Shown piece after piece: positions 51,592 through 60,043 of a stretch of 64,000 bases of DNA (positions within the stretch are counted from its first letter, which is position 1; each line of letters begins with the position of its first letter). A model generated the notes under the pieces. That model saw only the letters and a list, made by a program, of their open reading frames with translations. It was not told where the DNA came from and ran no database searches. The position numbers were made by a program, and so were the translations under genes. Origin of the DNA: Acidimicrobiales bacterium. GTDB taxonomy: Bacteria > Actinomycetota > Acidimicrobiia > Acidimicrobiales > JACCXE01. The stretch lies in the NCBI GenBank assembly GCA_035546775.1, contig DASZWD010000030.1, forward strand, positions 271,526-335,525. Direction: 5' to 3'.

Positions 51592-53344
51592 CACGCGCGA
51601 CTCCGTCGTCGAGATGTCGTGGGATCCGATCACCCGCATCGTCGGGTCGCTCGGAGTGCACACCAAGATCGACTTCGACCAGCGGGTCGTCGTCGACTGC
51701 CAGTCGACGTCGTCGATCTTTCGCGGCTACAGCGTGTTCATGCGCGGCAAAGACCCGCGCGACGTTCACCAGATCACGAGCCGCATCTGCGGCATCTGCG
51801 GCGACAACCACGCCACGTGCGCGCTGTACACGCAGCACATGGCCTTCGGCATCCATCCGCCAGCGCTCGCCGAGTGGGTGATCAACCTCGGCGAAGCCGC
51901 CGAGTACATGTTCGACCACAACCTGTTCCAGGAGAACCTCGTCGGAGTCGACTTCTGCGAGCGCATGGTCGCCGAGACGAACCCGGGCGTGCTCGAGCGG
52001 GCCCGCACCACACCGGCGCCCCACTTCGAGCAGCACGGCTACCGCACCATCGGCGACATCATGCGCGCCTTCAACCCCTTCGAGGGCGAGCTGTATCGCG
52101 AGGCGCTGCACATGAGCCGCGTCACCCGCGAGATGTTTTGCTTGATGGAGGGGCGCCACGTGCACCCGTCCACGCTGTACCCCGGCGGCGTCGGCACCGT
52201 CGTCACGTCGCAACTGCTCGACGACTACCTCGTGCGCCTCCTGCGCTACACGGAGTTCCTCAAGCGCATGGTCCCGCTCCACGACGACCTGTTCGACTTC
52301 TTCTACGAAGCGCTGCCGGGCTACGAAGAGGTAGGCCGCCGCCGCATCCTGCTGGCATCGCTCGGCACGTTCCAGAACCCCGGCCACTGCGACTTCCGCT
52401 ACGAGACGATGACGGACTGGGGCCGGCAGATGTTCGTGACGCCGGGCATCGTCGTCGACGGCGAACTCGTCACCACTGACCTGGTCGAGATCAACCTCGG
52501 CATGCGCATCCTGCTCGGCAGCTCGTACTACGACGACTGGGCCGGCGGTGAGATGTTCGTGACGCACGACCCGCTGGGCAACCCCGTCGACCCGCGGCAT
52601 CCCTGGAACCAGACGACGTTGCCGCATCCGGCCAAGCGCGACCTCAACGACAAGTACACGTGGGTGATGTCGCCGCGCTGGTACGACGCCCGCAGCGGCG
52701 ACCACCTCCCGCTCGACACCGGTGGCGGGCCGCTCGCACGCCTGTGGGTGACGGCCCTGGCCGGGCTCGTCGAAACGCCTTTCGTCCGCGCGACGGGAAA
52801 CAGCGTGGAGATCACGCTGCCGCGTACGGCGAACGTCGGCGAGGTGCAGCTGGAGTGGACGATCCCGCAGTGGTCGAACGCCCTCGAACGCGACCGCGCC
52901 CGCTCGTACTTCCAGGCCTACGCCGCCGCCAAGGCGTTCTACTTCCTCGACCAGGCGCGTGCCGAGCTGGCCGCCGGCCGCGTCGAAACCTGGACGCCGT
53001 TCGACGTCCCCGAAGAAGCGGTCGCCTGCGGCTTCCACGAGGCCGTACGCGGGCTGCTGTCGCATCACATGGTGATCCGCGACGGCCGGGTTGCGAACTA
53101 TCACCCGTACCCACCGACGTCGTGGAACGCCAGCCCGCGCGACAGCTTCGGCACCGCCGGGCCGTATGAAGACGCCATCATCGGCACACCCATCTTCGAA
53201 GAGAACGACCGCGACAACTTCAAGGGCATCGACATCATGCGCGTCGTCCGCAGCTTCGACCCGTGCCTGCCGTGTGGTGTTCACATGACACTCGGCGGCG
53301 GCAAGGTGCTCCAGACGGTGCACCCTCCGAGGTACAGCCCGTGA
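51584..53344 (+). CDS. hhyL: [NiFe] hydrogenase large subunit, group 1h-like
   Basis: 586 residues. Both Ni-binding motifs are present: RICGICGDNH (L1, Cys69 and Cys72) and DPCLPCGVH (L2, Cys561 and Cys564). A 19-residue tail after His567 (MTLGGGKVLQTVHPP onward) should be cut off by the maturation protease encoded downstream. SRICGICGDNHATCALYTQHMAFG and the long C-terminus match the high-affinity type that oxidises atmospheric H2 in actinobacteria. It follows the small subunit with an 8-nt overlap and precedes a sensor kinase gene by GTGA. Confidence 0.95.
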   Translation: MSDTRDSVVEMSWDPITRIVGSLGVHTKIDFDQRVVVDCQSTSSIFRGYSVFMRGKDPRDVHQITSRICGICGDNHATCALYTQHMAFGIHPPALAEWVINLGEAAEYMFDHNLFQENLVGVDFCERMVAETNPGVLERARTTPAPHFEQHGYRTIGDIMRAFNPFEGELYREALHMSRVTREMFCLMEGRHVHPSTLYPGGVGTVVTSQLLDDYLVRLLRYTEFLKRMVPLHDDLFDFFYEALPGYEEVGRRRILLASLGTFQNPGHCDFRYETMTDWGRQMFVTPGIVVDGELVTTDLVEINLGMRILLGSSYYDDWAGGEMFVTHDPLGNPVDPRHPWNQTTLPHPAKRDLNDKYTWVMSPRWYDARSGDHLPLDTGGGPLARLWVTALAGLVETPFVRATGNSVEITLPRTANVGEVQLEWTIPQWSNALERDRARSYFQAYAAAKAFYFLDQARAELAAGRVETWTPFDVPEEAVACGFHEAVRGLLSHHMVIRDGRVANYHPYPPTSWNASPRDSFGTAGPYEDAIIGTPIFEENDRDNFKGIDIMRVVRSFDPCLPCGVHMTLGGGKVLQTVHPPRYSP

Positions 53345-55203
53345 CACGCCGCGGCGCCGGCGAGTTCGACAGCGACGAGGCCGCCCAGGCGCTGCTCGAG
53401 CAGCAACTCGCCGACCTCGCCATGATCGACGGCAGTGCGCTCGACGTGTTGCTGCGCCTCGGTCAAGCGGTGTTCCCCGACGCGTCGCAACTCGGCGACC
53501 GCTCGCTGCTGATCTGGCCGGAGCAGGACCGCAACCACGCCAACCACAACGGCAACCACGAAGACCCCCGCGAGCTGGCGGCGCGCGTCGAGCGCACCGA
53601 AGCGCGCTTCAAGTCGCTGATCTCGCAGATCCCCGCCGTCGTCTTCTACGCCGCGCTGGGCGAAGGTGAGAACGAGGTCTTCGTCAGCCCACAGATCGAA
53701 GAGCTGCTCGGCTTCACCGCCGAGGAATGGCTCGGCGACCCGCTCCTCTGGTACCGCCAGCTGCATCCGGCCGACCACGATCGGCTCGTCGCCGCGTTCA
53801 CACGCGGCGTGCAGACGGGCGAGCCCTTCCGCGCCGAAGTCCGCTTCTTCGCCCGCGACGGCCACGAGGTGTGGATCCTCGGCGAAGCCCGACTGATCAA
53901 AGACGAACTCGGCCGGCCCGACTTCTTCCAGGGCGTCGCCTTCGACATCACTGCAACGAAGCAGGCGCAGGAACGGGTCACCGCCATCGAACGGCTGCGC
54001 GTCGAGGAACTCACGCGCATCAACGCCGAGCTCACCGTCGCGAAGGACGCGGCCGAAGAGGCGGCGACGGCCCGCCAAATCTTCTTGGCGACGATGACGC
54101 ACGAACTGCGCACGCCGCTCAACTCCGTGATCGTGCTCTCGGAGTTGTTGAGCGAGTCGCCCCTGTCGAGCGAACAGGCCGAGATGGTCCGCACGATGCA
54201 GACCTCGGCCAAGTTCCTGTTGAAGCTGATCGCCGACATCCTCGACTTCAGCCGCCTGCGGGCCTCCAGCCTCGACCTCGACCTCCAACCAATGGCGGTG
54301 CGCGCCTGGCTCGCGCGCACCATGGAGATCGCCGCCCCGTCGATCCGGGAGAAGGGCCTCGCCCTCGACGTCGAGGTCGACGACACGACACCGCCCGTCG
54401 TCCTGGGCGACGAGAGCCGGCTGCGCCAGATCCTGCTCAACTTGCTCACGAACGCCACCAAGTTCACCAACGAAGGCGCCGTCGAGGTGTACCTGTCGGC
54501 ACTGCCCTTCGACGACGAGTGGGAGTTCATCTGCTCGGTCGACGACTCGGGCGAAGGCGTCCCCGTCGACCTGGCCGACGCGCTGTTCGACGAGTTCCGC
54601 CAAGCCGACGCCGGCGTGGCGCGCCGTCATGGCGGGGCGGGACTCGGCCTCGCCATCTGCCGGCAGCTATGCACGCTCATGGGCGGCAACATCTGGATCG
54701 AAGAAAGCTCGCTCGGCGGTGCTCGCTTCGTCTTCACGTGGCGAGCGAAGGCACTTGACGCCAGCGCGCTGCCCGAGGCAGCCGCTCCCCCCGAACGGGT
54801 CAACGGCGTCACCGCCCCGAGCCAGCTGCGCATCTTGGTTGCCGAGGACAACGCGGTGAACACGTTCGTGCTGCGGCGCGTGCTCGAGACGCTCGGCTAC
54901 AGCGCCGAGTTCGTCACCGACGGCTTCGAGGCGGTCAGCGCCGTCGAGGACGCCGACTTCGACGTGGTGCTGATGGACATCTCCATGCCGCGCATGGACG
55001 GGTTGGCGGCGTCGCGCCACATCCGGGCGCTCGGGTCGGCGGTACGCCAACCGGTGATCGTCGGACTCACCGCCCACGCCATGCCCGGCGACCGCACCGA
55101 AGGCATCGCGGCCGGCATGGACGACTACCTCACGAAGCCGATCGACAAAGCCGAGCTGGCGCGGGCACTGTCGGAGGCGGCCGAGCACGGCCGCTCGGCG
55201 TGA
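53341..55203 (+). CDS. PAS-histidine kinase-receiver hybrid within the hydrogenase operon
   Basis: 620 residues from GTG 53341. Residues 1-75 are unique, acidic and His/Asn-rich (NHANHNGNHED). A PAS_3-type domain (about 87-205) is followed by a coiled coil (205-245), HisKA with His254 in TMTHELRTPLNS, a HATPase domain (NLLTNATKF, DDSGEGVP, GGAGLGLAI), and a receiver (494-620) with Asp546 in LMDISMP and KP. No transmembrane segment or HPt domain is seen, so it is a cytosolic hybrid kinase needing a phosphotransfer partner. It overlaps the large subunit (GTGA) and the next gene (GTGA), so it is part of the operon. Confidence 0.93.
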   Translation: MTRRGAGEFDSDEAAQALLEQQLADLAMIDGSALDVLLRLGQAVFPDASQLGDRSLLIWPEQDRNHANHNGNHEDPRELAARVERTEARFKSLISQIPAVVFYAALGEGENEVFVSPQIEELLGFTAEEWLGDPLLWYRQLHPADHDRLVAAFTRGVQTGEPFRAEVRFFARDGHEVWILGEARLIKDELGRPDFFQGVAFDITATKQAQERVTAIERLRVEELTRINAELTVAKDAAEEAATARQIFLATMTHELRTPLNSVIVLSELLSESPLSSEQAEMVRTMQTSAKFLLKLIADILDFSRLRASSLDLDLQPMAVRAWLARTMEIAAPSIREKGLALDVEVDDTTPPVVLGDESRLRQILLNLLTNATKFTNEGAVEVYLSALPFDDEWEFICSVDDSGEGVPVDLADALFDEFRQADAGVARRHGGAGLGLAICRQLCTLMGGNIWIEESSLGGARFVFTWRAKALDASALPEAAAPPERVNGVTAPSQLRILVAEDNAVNTFVLRRVLETLGYSAEFVTDGFEAVSAVEDADFDVVLMDISMPRMDGLAASRHIRALGSAVRQPVIVGLTAHAMPGDRTEGIAAGMDDYLTKPIDKAELARALSEAAEHGRSA

Positions 55204-56360
55204 GCACGGATCCCTTCGCCCCCGCGCAGGCCATCGCCGATGCCGTGCTGTGGGAGGGCTACGTGCTGTATCCCTACCGCGCCGGTGTCACCAAGAATCG
55301 GATGCGGTGGCAGTTCGGCGTGCTGGTGCCGCCGCGCTACGCGCACGCCGACGGCTTCGAGCACGCCGCGCTGGCGACCGAGTGCATCGCCGAGGCCGGC
55401 CCGGGGTTCCGCGTGACGGCACGGGTGCGGTTCTTGCAGTGTCAGCGCCGGCAAGTCGAGGTGGCCGGCGCGGATGGCTTCACCCGCGTCGACGAGGTCG
55501 AGCACGAGGGGCACCGCGTCACGTCGTGGGACGAAGGCGTACCGCAGTCCTTCGACATCGGCGTGGGCGTCACGCCCTTCGCTCTCCCCGCCGATCACAC
55601 CGTCGAGTATCTCGACCCGTCAACCCGCGTCGTGCGCACTCGCGCGGCGGTCTCCGGCATCCTGCATCTCGAGACGGCGCCGGTCGACGGCTACGTGCGC
55701 GTGCGTCTGTCCGTCGAGAACACCACCGACTGGGGACCCGCCGGCGCGTCACGCGACGAGGCGATCGCGTATTCGGCGCTGGCGGCGCACGCGCTCCTGC
55801 ACGTCGATCACGGCCGGTTCGTTTCTTCGCTCGACCCGCCGCCCGACGCCCGCACCGCCGTCGAGGGGTGCGCCAACGACGGCGCCTTTCCCGTCTTGGC
55901 TGGCGACGACCTGATGCTGGCGTCGCCGATCATCCTCTACGACCACCCGGAAGTCGCACCCCGCAGTCCGGGGGCGATGTTCGACGGCACCGAGATCGAC
56001 GAGATCCTGTCGTTGCGGGTGATGACGCTGACGGCCGACGAGAAGGAGTGGGCGCGCGACACCGATCCGCTGGCGCGCGCTTTGGTCGACCGCGTCGAGA
56101 CGCTCACCCCTGATGCGCTGGCCGCACTGCACGCCGACATGCTCACGCCCCAGTTGCGCGTCGGCAGCCGCGTGCGGTTGCAGCCGAGCAAGCACCGGCG
56201 CACTGACGCGCAGGACATGCTCGTCGCGGGGATGTCGGCGACCGTGAAGGGATTGTTCGAGGACCTCGAGGGAGCGCAGTACGTCGCCGTGGTGGTCGAC
56301 GGCGACGACGATTTTGGCCGCTACCGCTACTTCTACCCCGACGAGATCGAACTCGTATGA
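55200..56360 (+). CDS. Unrecognised protein in the hydrogenase operon
   Basis: 386 residues from GTG 55200. There is no signal peptide and no membrane segment. It is rich in beta-strand patterns and Trp/Tyr/Asp. WEGYVLYPYRAGVTKNRMRWQFGVLVPPRYA opens the protein, and a C-terminal module (about 325-386: VGSRVRLQPSKHRRTDAQDM, then RYRYFYPDEIE) looks like a small barrel. Its position among hydrogenase maturation genes and 4-nt overlaps with both neighbours argue for a role in hydrogenase assembly or function. I cannot assign one. Relatives would be expected in other group 1h loci. Confidence 0.8.
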   Translation: MSTDPFAPAQAIADAVLWEGYVLYPYRAGVTKNRMRWQFGVLVPPRYAHADGFEHAALATECIAEAGPGFRVTARVRFLQCQRRQVEVAGADGFTRVDEVEHEGHRVTSWDEGVPQSFDIGVGVTPFALPADHTVEYLDPSTRVVRTRAAVSGILHLETAPVDGYVRVRLSVENTTDWGPAGASRDEAIAYSALAAHALLHVDHGRFVSSLDPPPDARTAVEGCANDGAFPVLAGDDLMLASPIILYDHPEVAPRSPGAMFDGTEIDEILSLRVMTLTADEKEWARDTDPLARALVDRVETLTPDALAALHADMLTPQLRVGSRVRLQPSKHRRTDAQDMLVAGMSATVKGLFEDLEGAQYVAVVVDGDDDFGRYRYFYPDEIELV

Positions 56361-56824
56361 AGACGATGGTCGCCGGCGTCGGCAACATCTTCCTCGGCGA
56401 CGACGGCTTCGGCTGCGAGGTGATCGCCCGTTTGCGTGACCGCGCCTTGCCCGCGCACGTCCGCGTCGAGGACTACGGCGTGCGCGGGACGCACCTCGCG
56501 CTCGACCTGCTCGACGGGTACGAGACGTTGATCCTCGTGGACACGCTCGCCGGCGACGAGGCCCCCGGCACGGTCCGCCTGGTCGAGCTCGCGACCGTGG
56601 ACGCCGCGGTCGCCGCCGGCGCGGCCACCGACGCGCACGCCATGACGCCCGAGTCCGTGCTGCGGATGGTGGCGAACATGGGTGGGCGCCTCGAGCGCGT
56701 GCTGGTGGTGGGCTGCCAGCCCGCGTCGGTGGCCGAGGGGATCGGACTGTCGGCGCCGGTGCACGCGGCCGTCGACGCCGCAGTGCGTATCGTCGAGTCC
56801 TTGGCGGACGAACCATGTGCCTAG
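56357..56824 (+). CDS. hupD: [NiFe] hydrogenase maturation endopeptidase (HupD/HyaD family)
   Basis: 155 residues. GNIFLGDDGFG is the N-terminal motif, with the Ni-sensing acidic residues in GCEVIARL and LVDTLAGDEAPG, and His in TDAHAMTPESVL. The enzyme cuts the C-terminal tail of the large subunit after Ni insertion. Its substrate, with the required tail, is encoded upstream. The ATG overlaps the unknown gene (ATGA), and the 3' end overlaps hypC by 10 nt. Confidence 0.93.
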   Translation: MKTMVAGVGNIFLGDDGFGCEVIARLRDRALPAHVRVEDYGVRGTHLALDLLDGYETLILVDTLAGDEAPGTVRLVELATVDAAVAAGAATDAHAMTPESVLRMVANMGGRLERVLVVGCQPASVAEGIGLSAPVHAAVDAAVRIVESLADEPCA

Positions 56825-57042
56825 CGATCCCCGGCCAGATCGTCGAGATACTCGACAACGACCAGCTGGCGCGGGTCGACGTGAGCGGCGTGCGCCGCGT
56901 CATCAACGTCGGCCTGCTGGAGGACGACCCGGCAGCGCTGGGCGACTGGGTGCTGATCCACGTCGGCTTCGCCATGGCCAAGATCGACGAGGCCGAAGCC
57001 GTCGCCGCGCTCGCGGCGCTCGAAGACGGAGAACTCACGTGA
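56815..57042 (+). CDS. hypC: Hydrogenase assembly chaperone HypC/HybG
   Basis: 75 residues. The MCLAIPGQI N-terminus with Cys2 is diagnostic, and the rest is the small OB-like barrel (GDWVLIHVGFAMAKIDEAEA). HypC binds HypD and carries the Fe(CN)2CO unit to the large-subunit precursor. It overlaps hupD by 10 nt and hypD by GTGA. Confidence 0.96.
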   Translation: MCLAIPGQIVEILDNDQLARVDVSGVRRVINVGLLEDDPAALGDWVLIHVGFAMAKIDEAEAVAALAALEDGELT

Positions 57043-58157
57043 AGTTCGTCGACGAGTACCGCGATCCGGTTGCGGCGCGCCGCGTCATCGAACGCATCGG
57101 CGCACTCGTCGACCCCGACCGCCACTACAAGTTCATGGAGGTCTGCGGCGGCCACACCCACGCCATCTACCGCCACGGCATCGAGCACGTCCTGCCGAGC
57201 AACATCGAGCTGGTCCACGGACCCGGTTGTCCCGTATGTGTGATCCCGATGGGTCGCATCGACGATGCCATCGCCATCGCGTCGACGCCCAACGTGATCT
57301 TCACCAGTTTCGGCGACCTGATGCGCGTGCCGGGCGGCGGCCGCGGCAACAGCCTGCTGGCGGCCAAGGCGCGCGGCGCCGACGTGCGCGTCGTGTACTC
57401 GCCGCTCGACGCGCTGCAACTGGCCGTCGATAACCCCGAGCGCGAGGTCGTGTTCTTCGCCGTCGGCTTCGAGACGACGGCGCCGTCGACGGCGCTCACA
57501 TTGCAACGCGCTCGCGACGACGCCGTCGTCAACTTCAGCGTGTTCTGCAACCACGTGACGATCGTGCCGCCGATCAAGGCGATCCTCGACTCGCCCGACA
57601 TGCGCCTCGACGGCTTCATCGGGCCCGGCCACGTGTCGACCGTCGTGGGCAACCGCCCGTACCGGTTCGTGCCGCGCGACTACCACCTGCCGCTGGTGAC
57701 CGCCGGGTTCGAACCTCTCGACATCCTCCAGGCCATCGAGATGCTGCTGCTGCAGTTGCGCGACGGTCGCTGCGAAGTCGAGAACCAGTACACCCGCGTC
57801 GTGCGCGACGAAGGCAACGCCACCGCGCTCGCCGCGCTCGCCGAGGTGTTCGAGCTGCGCCCGCACTTCGAGTGGCGCGGCCTCGGCTTCATCGCCCAGA
57901 GCGCGCTCAAGCTGCGCGCCGAGTTCGCCAAGTGGGACGCCGAGGTGCGCTTCGAAATCCCCAACGTGCGCGTGGCCGACCCCAAGGCGTGCCAGTGCGG
58001 CGAGGTGTTGAAGGGCGCGCTCAAGCCGTGGCAGTGCAAGGTCTTCGGCACCGCCTGCACGCCCGAAACGCCGATCGGCACGTGCATGGTGTCGTCGGAA
58101 GGCGCGTGCGCCGCGTATTACAACTACGGCCGCATCATCCGGCGCCGCGATGCATGA
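57039..58157 (+). CDS. hypD: Hydrogenase maturation protein HypD
   Basis: 372 residues from GTG 57039. CGGHTHAI (about 29-36) and GPGCPVCV (about 61-68) carry the conserved redox Cys residues. The C-terminal 4Fe-4S ligands are in ACQCGEVLKG, WQCKVF, TACTPE and GTCMVSSEGACAAYY. HypD assembles the Fe(CN)2CO group with HypC, using cyanide from HypE/HypF. It overlaps hypC (GTGA) and hypA (8 nt). Confidence 0.96.
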   Translation: MKFVDEYRDPVAARRVIERIGALVDPDRHYKFMEVCGGHTHAIYRHGIEHVLPSNIELVHGPGCPVCVIPMGRIDDAIAIASTPNVIFTSFGDLMRVPGGGRGNSLLAAKARGADVRVVYSPLDALQLAVDNPEREVVFFAVGFETTAPSTALTLQRARDDAVVNFSVFCNHVTIVPPIKAILDSPDMRLDGFIGPGHVSTVVGNRPYRFVPRDYHLPLVTAGFEPLDILQAIEMLLLQLRDGRCEVENQYTRVVRDEGNATALAALAEVFELRPHFEWRGLGFIAQSALKLRAEFAKWDAEVRFEIPNVRVADPKACQCGEVLKGALKPWQCKVFGTACTPETPIGTCMVSSEGACAAYYNYGRIIRRRDA

Positions 58158-58488
58158 GATGGCGATCGCCGAGTCGATCTTCGACACCGTGACGGCGCGC
58201 CGCGGCGGTCGCCGCGTCGAGCGCGTCGACGTGCGCATCGGTTACCTGCGCCAAGTCGTGCCCGACGCGTTGGAGTTCGCGTGGCAGGTCCGCACCCAGG
58301 ACACCGACCTCGCCGGCTGCATACTCGCCATAGACCACGTGCCCGCCGTCGTGGTGTGCGAGGAGTGCGGCGCCACGACGACCCTCGACCTGCCGATTCC
58401 GCAGTGCGACGAGTGCGAAGGGTTCGAGGTCACGGTGGTCAGCGGCGAGGAGTTCGACCTGTTGTCCTTCGACGAGGAGCGTGTCTAG
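58150..58488 (+). CDS. hypA: Hydrogenase nickel-insertion protein HypA
   Basis: 112 residues. MHEM with His2 (Ni ligand) opens the protein, and the Zn ribbon is VVCEECG and QCDEC. HypA hands nickel to the large subunit with HypB. It overlaps hypD by 8 nt and shares 1 nt with hypB. The order hypC-hypD-hypA-hypB is compact and without spacing. Confidence 0.95.
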   Translation: MHEMAIAESIFDTVTARRGGRRVERVDVRIGYLRQVVPDALEFAWQVRTQDTDLAGCILAIDHVPAVVVCEECGATTTLDLPIPQCDECEGFEVTVVSGEEFDLLSFDEERV

Positions 58489-59156
58489 TGGGACTCGTGC
58501 ACCGGACCGACGTGATGGAGTCGTTGCTGGCCGAGAACGATCACCTCGCCGACCACAACCGCGAAGACCTGGCGACCCACGGCGTGTGGTCGCTCAACCT
58601 CATGTCGTCGCCGGGAGCCGGCAAGACCACGCTGCTGCAGCGGACCCTCGACGCACTGCGCGACCGGTTGCGCATCGGCGTCGTCGAAGGCGACGTCGAG
58701 ACGAGCCTCGACGCCGACAAGTTGTCGCCGCTCGCCGCTGCCGTCTCGCTCGTGAACACGGGCAAGGGCTTCGCCGGCGAGTGCCACCTCGACGCCCGCA
58801 TGGTGCGCGCCGGCCTCGCCGGGCTGCCGCTGGCGGAACTCGACGTGGTCATCGTCGAGAACGTGGGCAACCTGGTGTGTCCCGCCGAGTTCGACGTCGG
58901 CGAGCACGCCAAGGCGATGGTGTTCGCCGTCACCGAGGGTGAGGAGAAGCCGCTCAAGTACCCGGTGATGTTCCGCGCCGTCGACGTCGTCGTGATGAAC
59001 AAGGTCGACCTGCTCCCCCACCTCGATTTCGACGTCGACGCGTTCGTCGCCAATGTGCGCGCCGTCAACCCGTCGGCGATCGTGCTGCCGGTCAGCGCCA
59101 CGACGGGCGAGGGCCTCGACGCCTGGCTCGCCTGGCTCCTGGCGGCGATGTCCTAA
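58488..59156 (+). CDS. hypB: Hydrogenase nickel-incorporation GTPase HypB
   Basis: 222 residues from GTG 58488 (VGLVHRTDV). The SIMIBI GTPase motifs are MSSPGAGKTTLL (P-loop), EGDVETSLDADK, ENVGNLVCPAEFDVGEH (Ni/Zn site), and VMNKVDLL. The N-terminal CxxCGC Ni motif and His-rich stretch of other HypB proteins are absent, so Ni storage is not expected. It is the last gene of the operon. The hairpin at 59167 follows 10 nt later. Confidence 0.95.
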   Translation: MGLVHRTDVMESLLAENDHLADHNREDLATHGVWSLNLMSSPGAGKTTLLQRTLDALRDRLRIGVVEGDVETSLDADKLSPLAAAVSLVNTGKGFAGECHLDARMVRAGLAGLPLAELDVVIVENVGNLVCPAEFDVGEHAKAMVFAVTEGEEKPLKYPVMFRAVDVVVMNKVDLLPHLDFDVDAFVANVRAVNPSAIVLPVSATTGEGLDAWLAWLLAAMS

Positions 59157-59166
59157 TAGCCCAACC

Positions 59167-59219
59167 ACAAACTTGTGTTCTGTCGCACCCGAAACGGGTG
59201 CGACAGAACACAAGTTTGT
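59167..59219. terminator. Perfect 25-bp-arm hairpin between hypB and a convergent hydrolase gene
   Basis: The left arm begins ACAAACTTGTGTTC (59167-59191), the loop is AAA (59192-59194), and the right arm (59195-59219) is an exact complement over 25 bp. It overlaps the last base position of the convergent hydrolase stop codon. It suits a terminator for both genes, but the length and perfection are unusual, and its TTGTGTYC outer arms plus CCGAAA centre recur in the in-gene element at 48921-48971. Confidence 0.75.
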
Positions 59220-60043
59220 CAGGAGACGCCGCGGGCATGGGTGGTGATGCGCTCGACGATCGTGTCCCACAGCTGCGGCGGGTAGTCGTGGCCCATGCCC
59301 TCGACGACCGAGAAGGTCGAGCCGGGGATGCACTCGTGGGTCAGGCGGCCGGCGTCGATCGGGACGAGGCGATCGGCGTCGCCGTGGAGGACGAGTGTGG
59401 GCACGGCAAGCGAACGCAGCGCCTCCTGGCGTGAACCCGAGCGGGCAATGGCGGCCACCTGGCGGGCGCGGCCCTTGGGGTCGAAGCAGCGGTCATACGC
59501 CGCCTCGGCATCCGCGGTGAGGCGTTCGACCTCGCGGAACGCTGGGCTGCCCCACACGTTGATCCCGGCGATGTACTGCGCCACCGCCTCGTCGCGTGTC
59601 TTGGGCGCCTTGGCTCCGAAGACCGCCGCCACGTCGGGATCGGCGGCCAGCGCGACACCGCCGGGCGACGACATCACCGTCGTCATCGACAGCACACGCT
59701 GCGGATGCGCCAGCGCCATCGTCTGCACGATCATGCCGCCCATCGACCAGCCGGCGATGTGCGCCTGCTGCGCGCCGACGGCGTCAAGCACGGCGAAGCC
59801 GTCGTCGGCCATGTCGGCGAGCGTGTACTCGGGCCCGTCGGGCAAGTGGGACGAAAGGCCCACGTCGCGGTTGTCGAAGCGCACGACCTGGAACCCATTC
59901 GCCGCGAACTTCTCGCAGAACGCCTCTTTGAAGTTGATGCACTGGCTGCCGAGGCCGTTGACCAGCAGCAGCGTCGGGTCCGCCGGGTTCCCGAACGTCT
60001 CGTAGTACAGCTCGACGGTCCCGTTTTGTGAGTGAGTGCGCAC
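59219..60043 (-). CDS. Alpha/beta hydrolase
   Basis: 274 residues from GTG 60043. The alpha/beta-hydrolase motifs are LLLVNGLGSQ, RFDNRDVGLS, nucleophile GWSMGGM, LHGDADRLVP (Asp) and GMGHDYPP (His). It resembles haloperoxidase-like or lactone esterases. Its GTG lies inside the 18-bp palindrome at 60031-60048, so the regulator encoded divergently at 60061 should repress it at the promoter and start codon. The stop meets the hairpin at 59167-59219. Confidence 0.88.
   Translation of the reverse strand: MRTHSQNGTVELYYETFGNPADPTLLLVNGLGSQCINFKEAFCEKFAANGFQVVRFDNRDVGLSSHLPDGPEYTLADMADDGFAVLDAVGAQQAHIAGWSMGGMIVQTMALAHPQRVLSMTTVMSSPGGVALAADPDVAAVFGAKAPKTRDEAVAQYIAGINVWGSPAFREVERLTADAEAAYDRCFDPKGRARQVAAIARSGSRQEALRSLAVPTLVLHGDADRLVPIDAGRLTHECIPGSTFSVVEGMGHDYPPQLWDTIVERITTHARGVS

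Noticed and set aside
48610-51666. A minus-strand open frame of 1018 codons
   Set aside because: It lies wholly opposite the biotin-carboxyltransferase and hydrogenase small-subunit genes, whose motifs and overlaps are unambiguous.
53281-54630. A minus-strand frame of 449 codons opposite the hybrid kinase
   Set aside because: The kinase frame has all catalytic motifs; the antisense frame has none and biased composition.
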